From: Nannobrachium achirus
Lineage: Eukaryota; Chordata; Actinopteri; Myctophiformes; Myctophidae
DNA length: 64,000 bases
Direction: 5' to 3'
Assembly: GCA_963921795.1 (NCBI GenBank)
Contig: OY997642.1
Location: 29,473,154 to 29,537,153, forward strand
Part shown: piece after piece, positions 50,141-59,726 of the stretch
How the letters are laid out: each line of letters opens with the position of its first letter
Position numbering within the stretch: the first letter of the stretch is position 1
Made by a program: the position numbers and the translations under genes
Notes under the pieces: generated by a model
Told to the model about the DNA's origin: nothing
Database searches by the model: none
Seen by the model: the letters and a program-made list of their open reading frames with translations, nothing else

Positions 50141-50350
50141 GTTTATTGTCATACCTCCAGACAAGGTCCCCCTATGGGATAACAGCGCCATCTGGCGCTG
50201 CAACAGAGTAAAACTCATAAGCTCCCGTACGAGAAATATCATTTGTCGGGAGGGCTGTCAATCACAAACGAGGGCACCGCCCCCGAGTGTATATAAGCCC
50301 TGTGGGCTATCATAACTTCCTCTTCCGCACCTCTGCTTACCTGCAACTAG
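50141..50350 (+). repeat. DIRS left inverted terminal repeat
   Basis: Inverse match to 56,669-56,903 through CAGCGCCATCTGGCGCTGCA, GAGGGCACCGCCCCCGAGTG and CATAACTTCCTCT. The outermost ~20 bp (GTTTATTGTCATACCTCCAG) is unique to this end. Confidence 0.93.
50290..50296 (+). promoter_or_regulatory. TATA box in the DIRS left ITR
   Basis: TATATAA about 290 bp upstream of the gag-like ATG. The right ITR reads CTTATACACTC here, two bases shorter, so only the left repeat keeps a good TATA element. Confidence 0.7.
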
Positions 50351-50587
50351 AGTGTCGCGAACTCAGCCATATAAGTATTAATTCTGTAAAGTTTAGCCTA
50401 AAGCGACGGCTAGGAAGTCGGCCACTGGCCTTTATAGATTATCTCCCGTACGTTTTCTACTTCTATATTCTTCCTACAGTTCGGTCTTTTCTTCACTTTC
50501 GCTTTGAGTCTTTTACTTCTTCTCTGTACGTTCTGCCACGTGTTTCCCTGCCCTAGCTTAGCTTCGCTTAGCTTCGGTTAGCTCACG

Positions 50588-52513
50588 ATGGCGGCTCGTC
50601 GGCCCACAGTTAGCAGCCTGCTAGCCAGGGTACCGAAGAAGTGCGGCCTTCCCAGCTGCAAAGGCCTCATCGCCAATGAAGATACTCATCCGTTCTGCAT
50701 TGTCTGCATGGGGGTAGGACACGCCTTGGCCTCTCTGTCCCCTCCGGCCCCGGCCACGGGGGTGAACTGTACTGACTGCCTCCAGTATGATGTTCCAGCC
50801 CTCGAGGCCCGCTGTGAGATCGCTGGCGCTGGTTACGGCCTTCACACCACGGTCTCCGCCGGATCCCTCCCAGACACCTCTCCTCGTGTGCCGGACAGCG
50901 CTGTACGCCACAGCGCTGCTTCTCGCCACGTGGTTAGGCCTCCAGCGGCCTCGCCCTCAGCTAGCTTCGGTAGCCCCGATGCTAGCGGGTCTGCTGCCCC
51001 TGCTATCCCTGCTGTTTCTCCGACGGGCTCGACTGGTGCCGTGCCCAAGAAGAGAACATGCACGACCGCCCACGTTGCTCCACCGCCAGCTGCAACCTGG
51101 ACCGTCCCCCCCAAAGAATTCCACCCTCTAGTCGTCGGTGACATTCCTCTCTCCTTCTCCGTCCCCCAGCTACGGGCTATGCGGCCACCTAGCCCCGTCT
51201 CCTGGCATGCTAGCGACGGAGACGAACCGGAGCAAGAGGACTACGACATGGATGAGGTGGACACGGAGGGTGAGTACTCGGAGGAAGACGAGTCCACTTT
51301 CCCCTCCGGACAGGGCGGAGGCGCGGCCAGGGTGGTTCCTCATGCCGAGGCTTCCACCTCCGCCACGTCCTCCCAAGCCCCTTCTGCCTCTCTCCCTCCT
51401 TCCATGCCGGCTGGGGCGAGAGGGGCAGCGGCACAAGACCCAGACTCCATCCCCATGGACGAGCTCTCGGTGCTGGAACGTGCTACCATCCGTTGTGGCC
51501 TGGAGCTGCCGCTCGGAGACGCGCCACTCGGACCACGGGCTAGAGTTCCCCTCCTTGGCCAGGATGTGGAATCCTCTCCCCCGCTTCGAATGGAAAAGCT
51601 CCCACTGGTCCCAGGCTTTGCAGAGGCCCTGCATTCAACCTGGACTACACACAAGGACCCCCCCAAGCTCCCCTTCTTGGTCGACTGCCGCGACGCAGAG
51701 AAGGCGGGAATCCCCTTGTGTCCTCCCATGGACAAACTGATGGCGCAGTCCCTTGTCGGGAGCATCAAGCCAGGTCATGAGCGGACCGGTCCTGGAGGCC
51801 GCAATCCCTTCAATCTGTCCGTGGGGAAGAAGCCTCCTGGGTTTGCCATCCCCTTTGACGACAAGCAGTCTTCCAGGGTTAGGAACTCTTACAGAGCCTC
51901 CGCGCTGGCAGCCAGGACGATGAACGCCACCCAGCTGCTGCTTTTCTCCACCAGGCGCCTCCTTGGCGAGATGCGGGAGGTGCCTGACGAGATGGTGGAG
52001 GAAATGGACAAGTCGCTGCGCATGCTGATGGACCTGAATGTCCACGCCATCGAGTGGCTTGGACACGGCATGGATTACTGCATCCAGGCGGAACGTGCCA
52101 GGTGGCTTGATAAGGTAAAGTGTCCTGGCAGTTCCGGAGAGGAGACCGAGAAGGTCCTGCAAGACCTCCCCGGCCACCCTACCTCCCTCATGGGCGGTGG
52201 ACTGGAGCTTCTCCGCCAGGAGGTGGCGGATAAGAAGATCACTCTGGAACTCCTGGAGGCCACGACGGACCCCCAGGTACCCAGAAAGGAAAAGAGACAG
52301 GGACGGAGCAAGGCCCCTGGTCAGGCTGACAGGGGGCGCTCTTCCTCCAAGCAGGGGAAACAGAACAATCCCCCTAGGACCCCCTCTTCTTCCTCCGCGG
52401 GACCCCCTCGCACTGCAGCGGGGGCTCAGGCCCGCTCCCAATCCCGCCACCCTCCCAGGCACGGGATACCGGCCAGCTCCCACAAAGCCCGTGGGAAGCC
52501 GCCGCGAAAGTGA
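50588..52513 (+). CDS. DIRS ORF1, gag-like protein
   Basis: 641 codons from an ATG in CTCACGATGG to TGA. Near the N-terminus, KKCGLPSCKG and HPFCIVCMGVGHA form a Cys/His pattern of the type seen in fish DIRS gag proteins. The middle is Pro/Ser/Ala-rich with an acidic run (DEVDTEGEYSEEDE). A conserved-looking alpha-helical section lies at about 360-510, and the C-terminus is basic (PRKEKRQGRSK). The RT-frame ORF overlaps its 3' end. Function as nucleocapsid is inferred from position. Confidence 0.85.
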   Translation: MAARRPTVSSLLARVPKKCGLPSCKGLIANEDTHPFCIVCMGVGHALASLSPPAPATGVNCTDCLQYDVPALEARCEIAGAGYGLHTTVSAGSLPDTSPRVPDSAVRHSAASRHVVRPPAASPSASFGSPDASGSAAPAIPAVSPTGSTGAVPKKRTCTTAHVAPPPAATWTVPPKEFHPLVVGDIPLSFSVPQLRAMRPPSPVSWHASDGDEPEQEDYDMDEVDTEGEYSEEDESTFPSGQGGGAARVVPHAEASTSATSSQAPSASLPPSMPAGARGAAAQDPDSIPMDELSVLERATIRCGLELPLGDAPLGPRARVPLLGQDVESSPPLRMEKLPLVPGFAEALHSTWTTHKDPPKLPFLVDCRDAEKAGIPLCPPMDKLMAQSLVGSIKPGHERTGPGGRNPFNLSVGKKPPGFAIPFDDKQSSRVRNSYRASALAARTMNATQLLLFSTRRLLGEMREVPDEMVEEMDKSLRMLMDLNVHAIEWLGHGMDYCIQAERARWLDKVKCPGSSGEETEKVLQDLPGHPTSLMGGGLELLRQEVADKKITLELLEATTDPQVPRKEKRQGRSKAPGQADRGRSSSKQGKQNNPPRTPSSSSAGPPRTAAGAQARSQSRHPPRHGIPASSHKARGKPPRK

Positions 52514-53147
52514 CACTGGACTCTGGCGGGGTCCCCCTGAAAATTCAGGGGACCCCCCCTTGCAAGCGCAGACGTTTGGACAATATGAACAATTTTTCTT
52601 ATGCCAAGAAAGCAATGTTTATTCCTCCTCTGTGCTCTCCTCCAGTGCCTGTATTAAAAAGTGTGTTGATAAAACAATGCCTGTTTATTTCAAACCCACC
52701 TGCTTTAGTACAGACGACCCCATTTTGCATGAATTTAGCCAGTGTAGAGAAGTCCAGGCTGGAATTTCTTTCCACTCAGAAAATATCGCTTCCTCCAGTC
52801 ACGCAGACAGGTTACAAGCAGAATATTTCTCTTTGCAAAATGTTCCCAGACAAGCTAATTCCTATTCACAATGGTATGGTTTCACTAGTGTGTCTCCACC
52901 GAGCGGCACTGTTATGCCGACTCTAGTTCAGGACAGGAGTTTGGTCTTAGCGTCAGGGAAGAAGCCAACACATATCACCCAGGGTCGGCCTCGTCTTCCC
53001 GTAAGGAAGCATATAAAGGCCTTAGCACAGGTTGTAAACGTAAATACAATTCCCCGAGCCGGGGATTATGTTACTTATGCGATGAACCCTGTCCCCCGGG
53101 CTCCACGCTATGTGCCGCCTGTATTTTTAACAAGCGAGGCTTCTTGA
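52197..53147 (+). CDS. DIRS upstream extension of the RT frame (ends in TGA)
   Basis: An open frame overlapping ORF1, in the +1 frame relative to gag. It ends in TGA at 53,145-53,147, and the same frame then continues open to the RT. The part after 52,514 has no recognised domain. It could be the N-terminal part of the RT polyprotein, reached by frameshift or an internal start and interrupted by one nonsense codon, or simply non-functional. Confidence 0.45.
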   Translation: MDWSFSARRWRIRRSLWNSWRPRRTPRYPERKRDRDGARPLVRLTGGALPPSRGNRTIPLGPPLLPPRDPLALQRGLRPAPNPATLPGTGYRPAPTKPVGSRRESDTGLWRGPPENSGDPPLQAQTFGQYEQFFLCQESNVYSSSVLSSSACIKKCVDKTMPVYFKPTCFSTDDPILHEFSQCREVQAGISFHSENIASSSHADRLQAEYFSLQNVPRQANSYSQWYGFTSVSPPSGTVMPTLVQDRSLVLASGKKPTHITQGRPRLPVRKHIKALAQVVNVNTIPRAGDYVTYAMNPVPRAPRYVPPVFLTSEAS

Positions 53148-55253
53148 AGGTCACGTGTCCGTCTCCCACCGGATACGGAAATAAGCGTACCGGAGACGGA
53201 AACGCTCTTTCCGCCGGTGTCTCCGCGCCTTCCGGCCCGGCGTCTAGCGGATACGGATACGTGCCCGGATACGGAACCTCTCGGTCCCGTCCTTCCTCTC
53301 CCTCCCGGCCCAGTAGTCCCGCTCAGGCGGTACAACCCCAAGGCTTCTCCGTTGCTCAGCAACACGTTAGCACAGTGTGCAGAGCAATGGAAGCGTTGCA
53401 ATCCGAATCACTGGGTGTTTCGGACGGTGACACGGGGCTACAGACTACAGTTCGCGGAAATACCCTCCCTATCCAGCAAGGTTATTTACACTCGAGCCCG
53501 CGGCTTGAAAGCGGATGCCTTGAGGGAGGAGATAGACTCACTATTGCGCAAGGGCGCTATAGTGGAGTTATCACGCGACCAGAGCCGTTTAGGCTTCTGG
53601 AGCCGTTATTTTCTGGTTCAGAAAAAAGGAGGGGGGCTGCGTCCGATTATGGACTTACGTGCTCTGAACAAGCACTTGAAAAAGTTCAAATTCAGGATGC
53701 TGACGTCAGAGTCACTGATGAAATCAGTGAGACAGGGGGATTTCCACTGTTCAGTGGATCTGAGGGACGCTTATCAGCACATCCTCATTTATCCCCCACA
53801 CAGGAAGTTCCTGCGGTTCGCCTTCGAGGGGCGCCTGTACGAGTACACGGTCCTCCCTTTCGGTCTTTCCCTGAGCCCTCGGGTTTTCGTGAAAGTGACC
53901 GAGGCAGCCATTGCTCCACTGAGGCATCAGGGAGTCAGGCTGGCGAACTACATAGACGATTGGATGATTTCCGCCGCCTCCTGCTCAGAAGCGGCGCGCC
54001 ATACCAATCTGGTGTTGTCACACCTGAAGGCCTTGGGTTTCAACGTCAATTTTGGCAAAAGCATGTTGTCACCCTCCCAGCAGATTTCCTTTATAGGAAT
54101 ATCTCTGGACTCAGCCACCATGTCCGCTCGCCTCTCCCCGGAGAGGGTGGACAGGTTTCTGACTTGTCTCGGCTCCTTCCGACTGAACCAGGTGGTCAGG
54201 TACAAGGAGTGCATGAAGTTGACTGGGCTGATGGCGTCAGCGGTGCAACTTCTGCGTCTGGGCAGGTTTCATATGAGACCCTTCCAGCGGTGGTCACTGG
54301 CGCTCAGGATTCCTTCCCTGCAAGGGTACAGGAAGGTGACAGTCAGCCAGGTCTGCATGGACGCTCTGGTCCCATGGAGGGACCAGGCGTTGTTGACGAG
54401 TGGGGTCTCCATGGGCGAAGTGGTGTCACGCAAGGTGATCACCACAGACGCCAGCCGCTCAGGGTGGGGCGCCACCCACGAGGGGCGCTCAGCCAGGGGC
54501 CTTTGGACCCAGGCCATGTTGGAGTACCACATCAACTATCTGGAGTTAATGGCGATCTACTTGGCGCTCAAGCATTTCGAACCATTTCTCCGGGGTTGCC
54601 ATGTCCTGGTCAGGACGGACAACACGGCGGCCCTGTATTATCTCAACAAACAGGGCGGCCTCTCCTCGCGTACGCTGGATCAGCTGGCGCGCGAGATGAC
54701 CCTCTGGTGCTTGCCTCGGTTGAGGTCCATCAGAGCCTCCCATGTCCCGGGCCTTCAGAACGGCGGCGCCGATCTGTTGTCCAGGGGGGAGCCTCGTTAC
54801 GAGGATTGGTCTCTCCACCCTGCGGTGGTGAGGCAGATCTTCTCCAGGTTCGGTCAACCTCGAGTCGATCTCTTTGCCTCCCAGGAGAACGCGAAGTGTC
54901 CCCTTTACTTCTCAGTGAGGGGACCTTCTCCTCTGGGGACGGACGCGTTTGCTTACGAATGGCCACAAGGTCTTCTCTACGCGTTTCCACCCCTGGAACT
55001 GATCCTTCCCACTCTGGAGAGGATCAGATGTTCCAACCAGGAGGTTCTTCTGGTGACACCATCCAGGGGAGTGTGGAGGTCTCTGATCACCCCACTGCTC
55101 TCTCGACCCCCTTGGCGGCTTCCCTTGCACAGGGATCTGCTGCGCCAGGCAGGGGACGAGATCTTCCATCCAGACCCACGGGGCCTAGACCTGTGGGTTT
55201 GGCCCGTGAGAGGGAGAACCTGCTCGCAGCAGGCTTCTCACCGACGGTTGTAG
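53148..55253 (+). CDS. DIRS reverse transcriptase-RNase H
   Basis: Open from 53,148, with no ATG before the RT domain; the first plausible near-cognate start is GTG at 53,217. Counting from there, conserved blocks are WSRYFLVQKKGGGLRPIMDL (128-147), DLRDAYQHILIYPPHRKFLR (181-200), LPFGLSLSPRVF (213-224) and the catalytic YIDD at 245-248. RNase H follows with TTDASRSGWG (D411) and RTDNTAALYYL. The C-terminal DLFASQENAK...WPQG stretch is typical of DIRS pol. Translation initiation is unexplained (see findings). Confidence 0.92.
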   Translation, partial: RSRVRLPPDTEISVPETETLFPPVSPRLPARRLADTDTCPDTEPLGPVLPLPPGPVVPLRRYNPKASPLLSNTLAQCAEQWKRCNPNHWVFRTVTRGYRLQFAEIPSLSSKVIYTRARGLKADALREEIDSLLRKGAIVELSRDQSRLGFWSRYFLVQKKGGGLRPIMDLRALNKHLKKFKFRMLTSESLMKSVRQGDFHCSVDLRDAYQHILIYPPHRKFLRFAFEGRLYEYTVLPFGLSLSPRVFVKVTEAAIAPLRHQGVRLANYIDDWMISAASCSEAARHTNLVLSHLKALGFNVNFGKSMLSPSQQISFIGISLDSATMSARLSPERVDRFLTCLGSFRLNQVVRYKECMKLTGLMASAVQLLRLGRFHMRPFQRWSLALRIPSLQGYRKVTVSQVCMDALVPWRDQALLTSGVSMGEVVSRKVITTDASRSGWGATHEGRSARGLWTQAMLEYHINYLELMAIYLALKHFEPFLRGCHVLVRTDNTAALYYLNKQGGLSSRTLDQLAREMTLWCLPRLRSIRASHVPGLQNGGADLLSRGEPRYEDWSLHPAVVRQIFSRFGQPRVDLFASQENAKCPLYFSVRGPSPLGTDAFAYEWPQGLLYAFPPLELILPTLERIRCSNQEVLLVTPSRGVWRSLITPLLSRPPWRLPLHRDLLRQAGDEIFHPDPRGLDLWVWPVRGRTCSQQASHRRL

Positions 55254-56254
55254 CCACTATTCAGAGTGCTAGAGCCCCCTCTACTAGGGCTGTGTATGAT
55301 GGAAGGTGGAATGCCTTTTTGGACTGGTGTGAGCTACAGGAGCCACCTGTGGTGGCTCATTTAGCTTCGGCCCAGAGGGTGTTAGATTTCCTGCTGGACC
55401 GCCTGGACCTTGGTCTGGCGTTCTCTACACTGAGGGGTTATTTAGCGGCTATTGATGCCTGCCACCTGGGGGTGGCAGGTAAAGGCCTTTCTAAAATCCC
55501 TGAGGTGGTCCAGTTCATGCATGGTGTTGACCATTTGAGACCTGTGACTAGAGCCTTGTTTCCTGTGTGGGATCTACAAGTGGTTCTTGAGGGCCTTTGC
55601 AAGGCACCCTTTGAACCGATTGGGAGGACCTCTTTGAAACATTTAAGTTTCAAAACAGCTCTTTTGCTTGCCTTGTCTACGGCTAAGCGGGTGAGCGACC
55701 TTCATGCGCTCTCTGTGAGCCCTGATTGTATGAGGTTTCTCAATAATGACTCCAAGGTTCTTCTTAAACCTCATTTGAGTTTTATTCCTAAGAACCGTGT
55801 GGTCCCGAAGGAACCTGTTGTTTTGACGGCTTTCCATCCTCCTCCGTTTGCATCGGAGGAGGATAGGCGTCTTCATTGTCTTTGTCCAGTTAGGGCCCTG
55901 AAGGCCTACTGTGATAGGACGGTGGACAGCAGGTCTACTTCTCAGCTTTTCGTGGTCATGAATGCCCGTCAACGAAAAGCGGTGTCCAAGCCCACTCTGT
56001 CGAGATGGCTTGTGGATGCAATTAGGTTGGCTTACACCCGGTCTGGGTCTGAAGTGCCGGAAGCACTTAAGGCCCACAGTACTAGGGGTGTGTCTACCTC
56101 TTGGGCTTTGTCCAAAGGTGTCTCCATTGAGGAGATTTGTGCAGCGGCGAATTGGTCTTCGCCGTCCACCTTTGCGACCTACTATCACCTGGACGTTGCG
56201 CCTTCTGCTATGGCGCATACGGTTCTGGGTGCTGCTGCCCTTCCTACTATGTAG
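55190..56254 (+). CDS. DIRS tyrosine recombinase (YR)
   Basis: Lies in the same frame as ORF1, overlapping the RT end; the frame is open from 53,144 but only the last ~350 codons look coding. It begins around ARERENLLAAGFSPTV, with an N-terminal SAM-like core-binding part (STRAVYDGRWNAFLDWCE). The catalytic set is intact: R in STAKRVSDLHAL, H and R in KAHSTRGVS, W in AANWSS and the nucleophile Y in TFATYYHLDV. It would integrate circular DNA without a DDE integrase. TAG stop at 56,252-56,254. Confidence 0.93.
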   Translation, partial: PVGLARERENLLAAGFSPTVVATIQSARAPSTRAVYDGRWNAFLDWCELQEPPVVAHLASAQRVLDFLLDRLDLGLAFSTLRGYLAAIDACHLGVAGKGLSKIPEVVQFMHGVDHLRPVTRALFPVWDLQVVLEGLCKAPFEPIGRTSLKHLSFKTALLLALSTAKRVSDLHALSVSPDCMRFLNNDSKVLLKPHLSFIPKNRVVPKEPVVLTAFHPPPFASEEDRRLHCLCPVRALKAYCDRTVDSRSTSQLFVVMNARQRKAVSKPTLSRWLVDAIRLAYTRSGSEVPEALKAHSTRGVSTSWALSKGVSIEEICAAANWSSPSTFATYYHLDVAPSAMAHTVLGAAALPTM

Positions 56255-56545
56255 TGGGGCGGCTCTCTCCCCTTCCTGAGACAGCATGCTACTGTCTCTA
56301 GGATACATGGGGGGGGACCCTGAGTTTTTCCCTTATATTACTGCAGTTTTATAAGGTGGACCTGTGTCTGCCCTTAGTGCATAAGGCAGGCCTCGGTCTG
56401 TCAGGGTCTTTTTCTGTCTGAACACGCCCAGGCCCTGTGGGTCTGGGTCGGATCAGTCCTGAAAGGGGTCACGTCGGTTGACGGGACCTCCTTCCGGGTG
56501 TGGTCGGTGTGCACGACAGTCTTGTCGGTTCATGGCTTCTCGGGG

Positions 56546-56650
56546 AGTGTATGAGTCCCATAGGGGGACCTTGTCTGGAGGTATGACAATAAATGTATAG
56601 GTTCCGGACGGAACCATGTTTATTTAATACCGGAGGACAAGGTCCCCCGA
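56546..56650 (+). repeat. DIRS internal complementary region
   Basis: CCCATAGGGGGACCTTGTCT and GGAGGTATGACAATAAA are the reverse complement of the left end. This runs directly into GTATAGGTTCCGGACGGAAC and ACAAGGTCCCCC, the reverse complement of the right end. The junction reads AATAAATGTATAGG against a predicted AATAAACGTATAGG. Confidence 0.93.
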
Positions 56651-56668
56651 ATAAAGCCCCTCGGTTCG

Positions 56669-56903
56669 CTAGTTGCGGGCGCAGAGGTGCGGCTTTAGAG
56701 GAAGTTATGATAGCCCACAGGGCTTATACACTCGGGGGCGGTGCCCTCGTTTGTGATTGACAGCCCTCCCGACAAATGATATTTCTCGTACGGGAGCTTA
56801 TGAGTTTTACTCTGTTGCAGCGCCAGATGGCGCTGTTATCCCATAGGGGGACCTTGTCCTCCGGTATTAAATAAACATGGTTCCGTCCGGAACCTATACG
56901 TTT
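56669..56903 (+). repeat. DIRS right inverted terminal repeat
   Basis: Inverse of the left ITR plus about 42 bp specific to this end (TTAAATAAACATGG and GTCCGGAACCTATACGTTT). Confidence 0.93.
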
Positions 56904-57786
56904 ACGCCTGTGACGCAAATCGCGTCGCCGGTCAACGTTGGATCATTCCGTCAGGAGTGGCTGCTCTGCGTGAGGCAAATTTTGTTAAATTGAAATAAAT
57001 GCGGTGCAAAGAGTGGCATGTTTAAAATGTGGACATTTTAAAATGTTCACGTTTGTTCGACGTGGTGGCTATGTTTGTGAGAGGTGTTTGTGGGAATATG
57101 TAGCTAAACATTCTGGTTTAGGATTGCCTCCAAGTGCTCCGATATAGATGCTTGATGTAATGAGTGATTGTTTTCATTTTTATAATTGATCGAGCTATAC
57201 TGAAAGACAAAATCGGTCTGAAAAGTCACCTACAGAACAGACAGCTGCTATTGAAACTCGTAAAAGACTAAGCCCATACCTACCTCCCCTTTCCCATGGT
57301 AAATATCTTAGATCTTAGATCTTCTAGCTTAAGTATCTCAACATCCATTTTATGTTAATTTATTTGTGTAATGTCAGTACACACACTACCACCATCGTGA
57401 CCTTTTTCGTTGGAGGAATACGCCAACAAAACGCCACTGTTTTTCAGCTATATCAATATCTCAATGTCTTAAACAATAGGAGTAAAGATTTATAAATGGT
57501 GCTAAATCTGTCAATTCTCTCAGTTTTGCATAATCAGTCAATCAAAAGCACCACATATCTTTTGTGGTGTGACATACAAAAGAATTTACTCGATATGAAT
57601 ATAGTCCCAATTTCAATATCTATTTCTCTTTTACTATTATTTCTTTTTCCCCTTGTTATTTTATTTTCTTTCTTCTTGACTGCTTTCCCCCTTTTGTTAT
57701 TGATAATTTCCTTTGCAAAGTAGCCTACTGTGTTCGATCCGTCTGTCTTCCAATGTTATGAGATAGGCCTACATAGTGGAGCTTAC

Positions 57787-57885
57787 TAGGATCTCCTTTT
57801 AGTTGACCTTGGCTTGTAGCCTACCAGTGATTTGTACTGTAAATCATGAAACAGTACAAAATCAATCAATCAATCAAAAACCTAA
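57787..57885. repeat. GATT-tailed repeat fragment, inverted copy
   Basis: AGGATCTCCTTTTAGTTGAC, CCAGTGATTTGTACTGT and terminal CAATCAATCAATCAA; partner of 43,281-43,405. Confidence 0.65.
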
Positions 57886-58080
57886 CCCAAAATAATAATA
57901 TAAATACATTTTAAATAGGCTAGTTAGTGCTTACGCCAATTACGTGGATGAATGCATAACAAGTCAGCTATCCATCCATCCAGCCACACTCTGCAATAGA
58001 ACAATACTTAGACAATATAGATTGCATGGTCAGAAATAAAGTGAATGCAGAAGCAAACTTGACACACACGCACGCACGCG

Positions 58081-58084
<4 letters not shown>

Positions 58085-58163
<79 letters not shown>
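58085..58163. repeat. (CA)n microsatellite
   Basis: Preceded by a CGCG run (58,077-58,088); about 38 CA units. Confidence 0.95.
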
Positions 58164-58165
<2 letters not shown>

Positions 58166-58330
58166 AAATAAATGAAAGTAAAGTAGGCCTGTTGGCTAAA
58201 AATAGTCCTCAGGTTGCAATGTGTTGTAAGCTTGTAGATTTTTGGTGAGAACATTTTGTATAGACTATTGAGGGAAATAAGTACAGAGCCAACTCAGGAC
58301 ATGTTGCAGCATCAGTGGTAACTACACTCA

Positions 58331-58336
58331 TTTATT
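58331..58336 (-). terminator. dpyd: Candidate dpyd poly(A) signal
   Basis: AATAAA on the minus strand, 1.23 kb past the stop codon, followed by U/G-containing sequence. It would define a 3' UTR of about 58,310-59,561. Confidence 0.4.
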
Positions 58337-59177
58337 GTCATAGATCACATTTAATAACAGAACAAAGTAGAATCAATCCATAATCAGAATCCCAATCAGG
58401 TTCAGATATGTGCAGCCCTCAAAACAACACAACAATTACTGCAATGTGTAGCATTATTTCTACTGCATAAGCTTGGATAAACATACACCTGAACAAACTG
58501 TACTCAGCTTCAGTAGTGAGTGTCACATTCACAGTAAAATCTCAATTTCTAAATAAACAGAGCACAAATGCAATGTTTCCATTTTGCACACACTTGGGAG
58601 TTAAATTAACACCAGGGGATTTTACTGTTCCTTCATTTCTACAATGTTTGCCTTTGATTAGCTGGTGATCATTTAGTGATTATCTGTTTTACTGTTATGT
58701 TTTTACATCCATATGATTGTTAACAACATTAACATTATTTGTATAATACAATCAAGAGAGTGTATAGAAAGTTAAAGCAGAGCAAACCATTGTTAAATAT
58801 CAATTCAGAGTATATATATACTGTAAATATACATTATTTATAGGTAGTACTAGTAACATGTCTTTTCTCTATCTTGGTGCCTCTGTCTTCCCATCTCCAA
58901 AATATTAGTTTAGAATTATACAAGCATGACAGTATTATCATACAATATGACACTCATATTCTAAACAAGCCATCAGGTAAATGGTTGTGGTTGACCCCTC
59001 ACCAAAAAAGATAAATAGTAGCTAGGGCAGTGTAGAGAGTAAAAAAAAACATAATTAATGTGTCCTACATCTGAGCTTTGACTCAAATATAATTTTTTGA
59101 CACATAAATTATGTTTATATGAAATGGATCAACAAAAATCATTCTGGAGACAGAGACAGAATGATCATCCTCTAAAC

Positions 59178-59548
59178 CAGTGGTTCTCAAACCTTTTTAG
59201 ACCGTGAACCCCAAAATAAACATATTTGAATTGGGGACCCATATGCTTGGAATTGTAGGTATTACAATTAGTGTGTCTCGGTTCCACAGATGAATATTGT
59301 GAAAATAGTCGAACTACAAGCTCACAACGCCTCGCACTGCGAGGCATTGTGAGCATGTAGATTGGATATTTGACAGGTATTGGTATTAAAACGGTCTTGA
59401 AAGTCCTTAAATTGTCACTTTAAAAATGTGTGTTGGTTTGTTTACCATCGAGTGAGAAAAAAATGACATTAGGCTAATCATCTGGGGACCCCACAAAATA
59501 ATTTGGGGACCCACCTGCGGGTCCCGACCCACAGGTTGAGAACCACTG
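59178..59548. mobile_element. hAT (Charlie-like) MITE in dpyd 3' UTR
   Basis: 371 bp with ends CAGTGGTTCTCAAACCTTTT and AGGTTGAGAACCACTG, flanked by a perfect 8-bp TSD CTCTAAAC (59,170-59,177 and 59,549-59,556). It carries a full 75-bp palindrome (59,299-59,373). It lies 13 bp past the dpyd stop codon, so it forms much of the 3' UTR unless an unseen splice removes it. Confidence 0.93.
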
Positions 59549-59561
59549 CTCTAAACAGCAT

Positions 59562-59726
59562 CTAGCACACAGGGCTGACAGGCACGCCCCTCTTGGGTAC
59601 ATAAGGCGTTTTCCTGGTTACCATCTTGATGCAGTCTATGATTGGACAGACGCTGAAGCAGAGCGTGCAGCCAGTGCAGCTGTCATTCACAAAAGGCAGG
59701 TGGGTCTCTGGATCAAATGTTATAGC
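59562..59726 (-). CDS. dpyd: dpyd last exon: second 4Fe-4S motif
   Basis: 54 codons plus stop: [36 protein letters not shown] and [18 protein letters not shown]. Cysteines follow CxxCxxCxxxCP, ligating one of the C-terminal 4Fe-4S clusters that carry electrons to FMN. Confidence 0.96.
   Translation of the reverse strand, partial: AITFDPETHLPFVNDSCTGCTLCFSVCPIIDCIKMVTRKTPYVPKRGVPVSPVC

Larger units (their letters stand above)
50141..56903 (+). mobile_element. DIRS-type tyrosine-recombinase retrotransposon, structurally complete
   Basis: A 6.76-kb element with inverted terminal repeats (50,141-50,350 and 56,669-56,903), an internal complementary region (about 56,546-56,650), a gag-like ORF, an RT/RNase H frame and an overlapping tyrosine recombinase frame. 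GTTT is present at both outer ends (50,141-50,144 and 56,900-56,903), and there is no larger target duplication, as expected for recombinase-mediated insertion. The internal complementary region equals the two element ends joined head to tail. This order is the hallmark of DIRS rather than Ngaro or LTR elements. Confidence 0.96.
56904..58330. other. Intergenic, DIRS to dpyd 3' end
   Basis: No gene recognised. Holds the inverted GATT-tail repeat (57,787-57,885), a CA microsatellite (58,085-58,163) and a degenerate palindrome (58,195-58,246). Confidence 0.55.

Noticed and set aside
51635-52615. Minus-strand open frames across the DIRS gag and pol regions
   Set aside because: Antisense shadows of GC-rich coding sequence without domain similarity.
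53144-55190. First ~680 codons of the long frame that ends in the DIRS recombinase
   Set aside because: This stretch is antiphase to the clearly conserved RT/RNase H frame and shows no domain. Only the recombinase portion is taken as coding.
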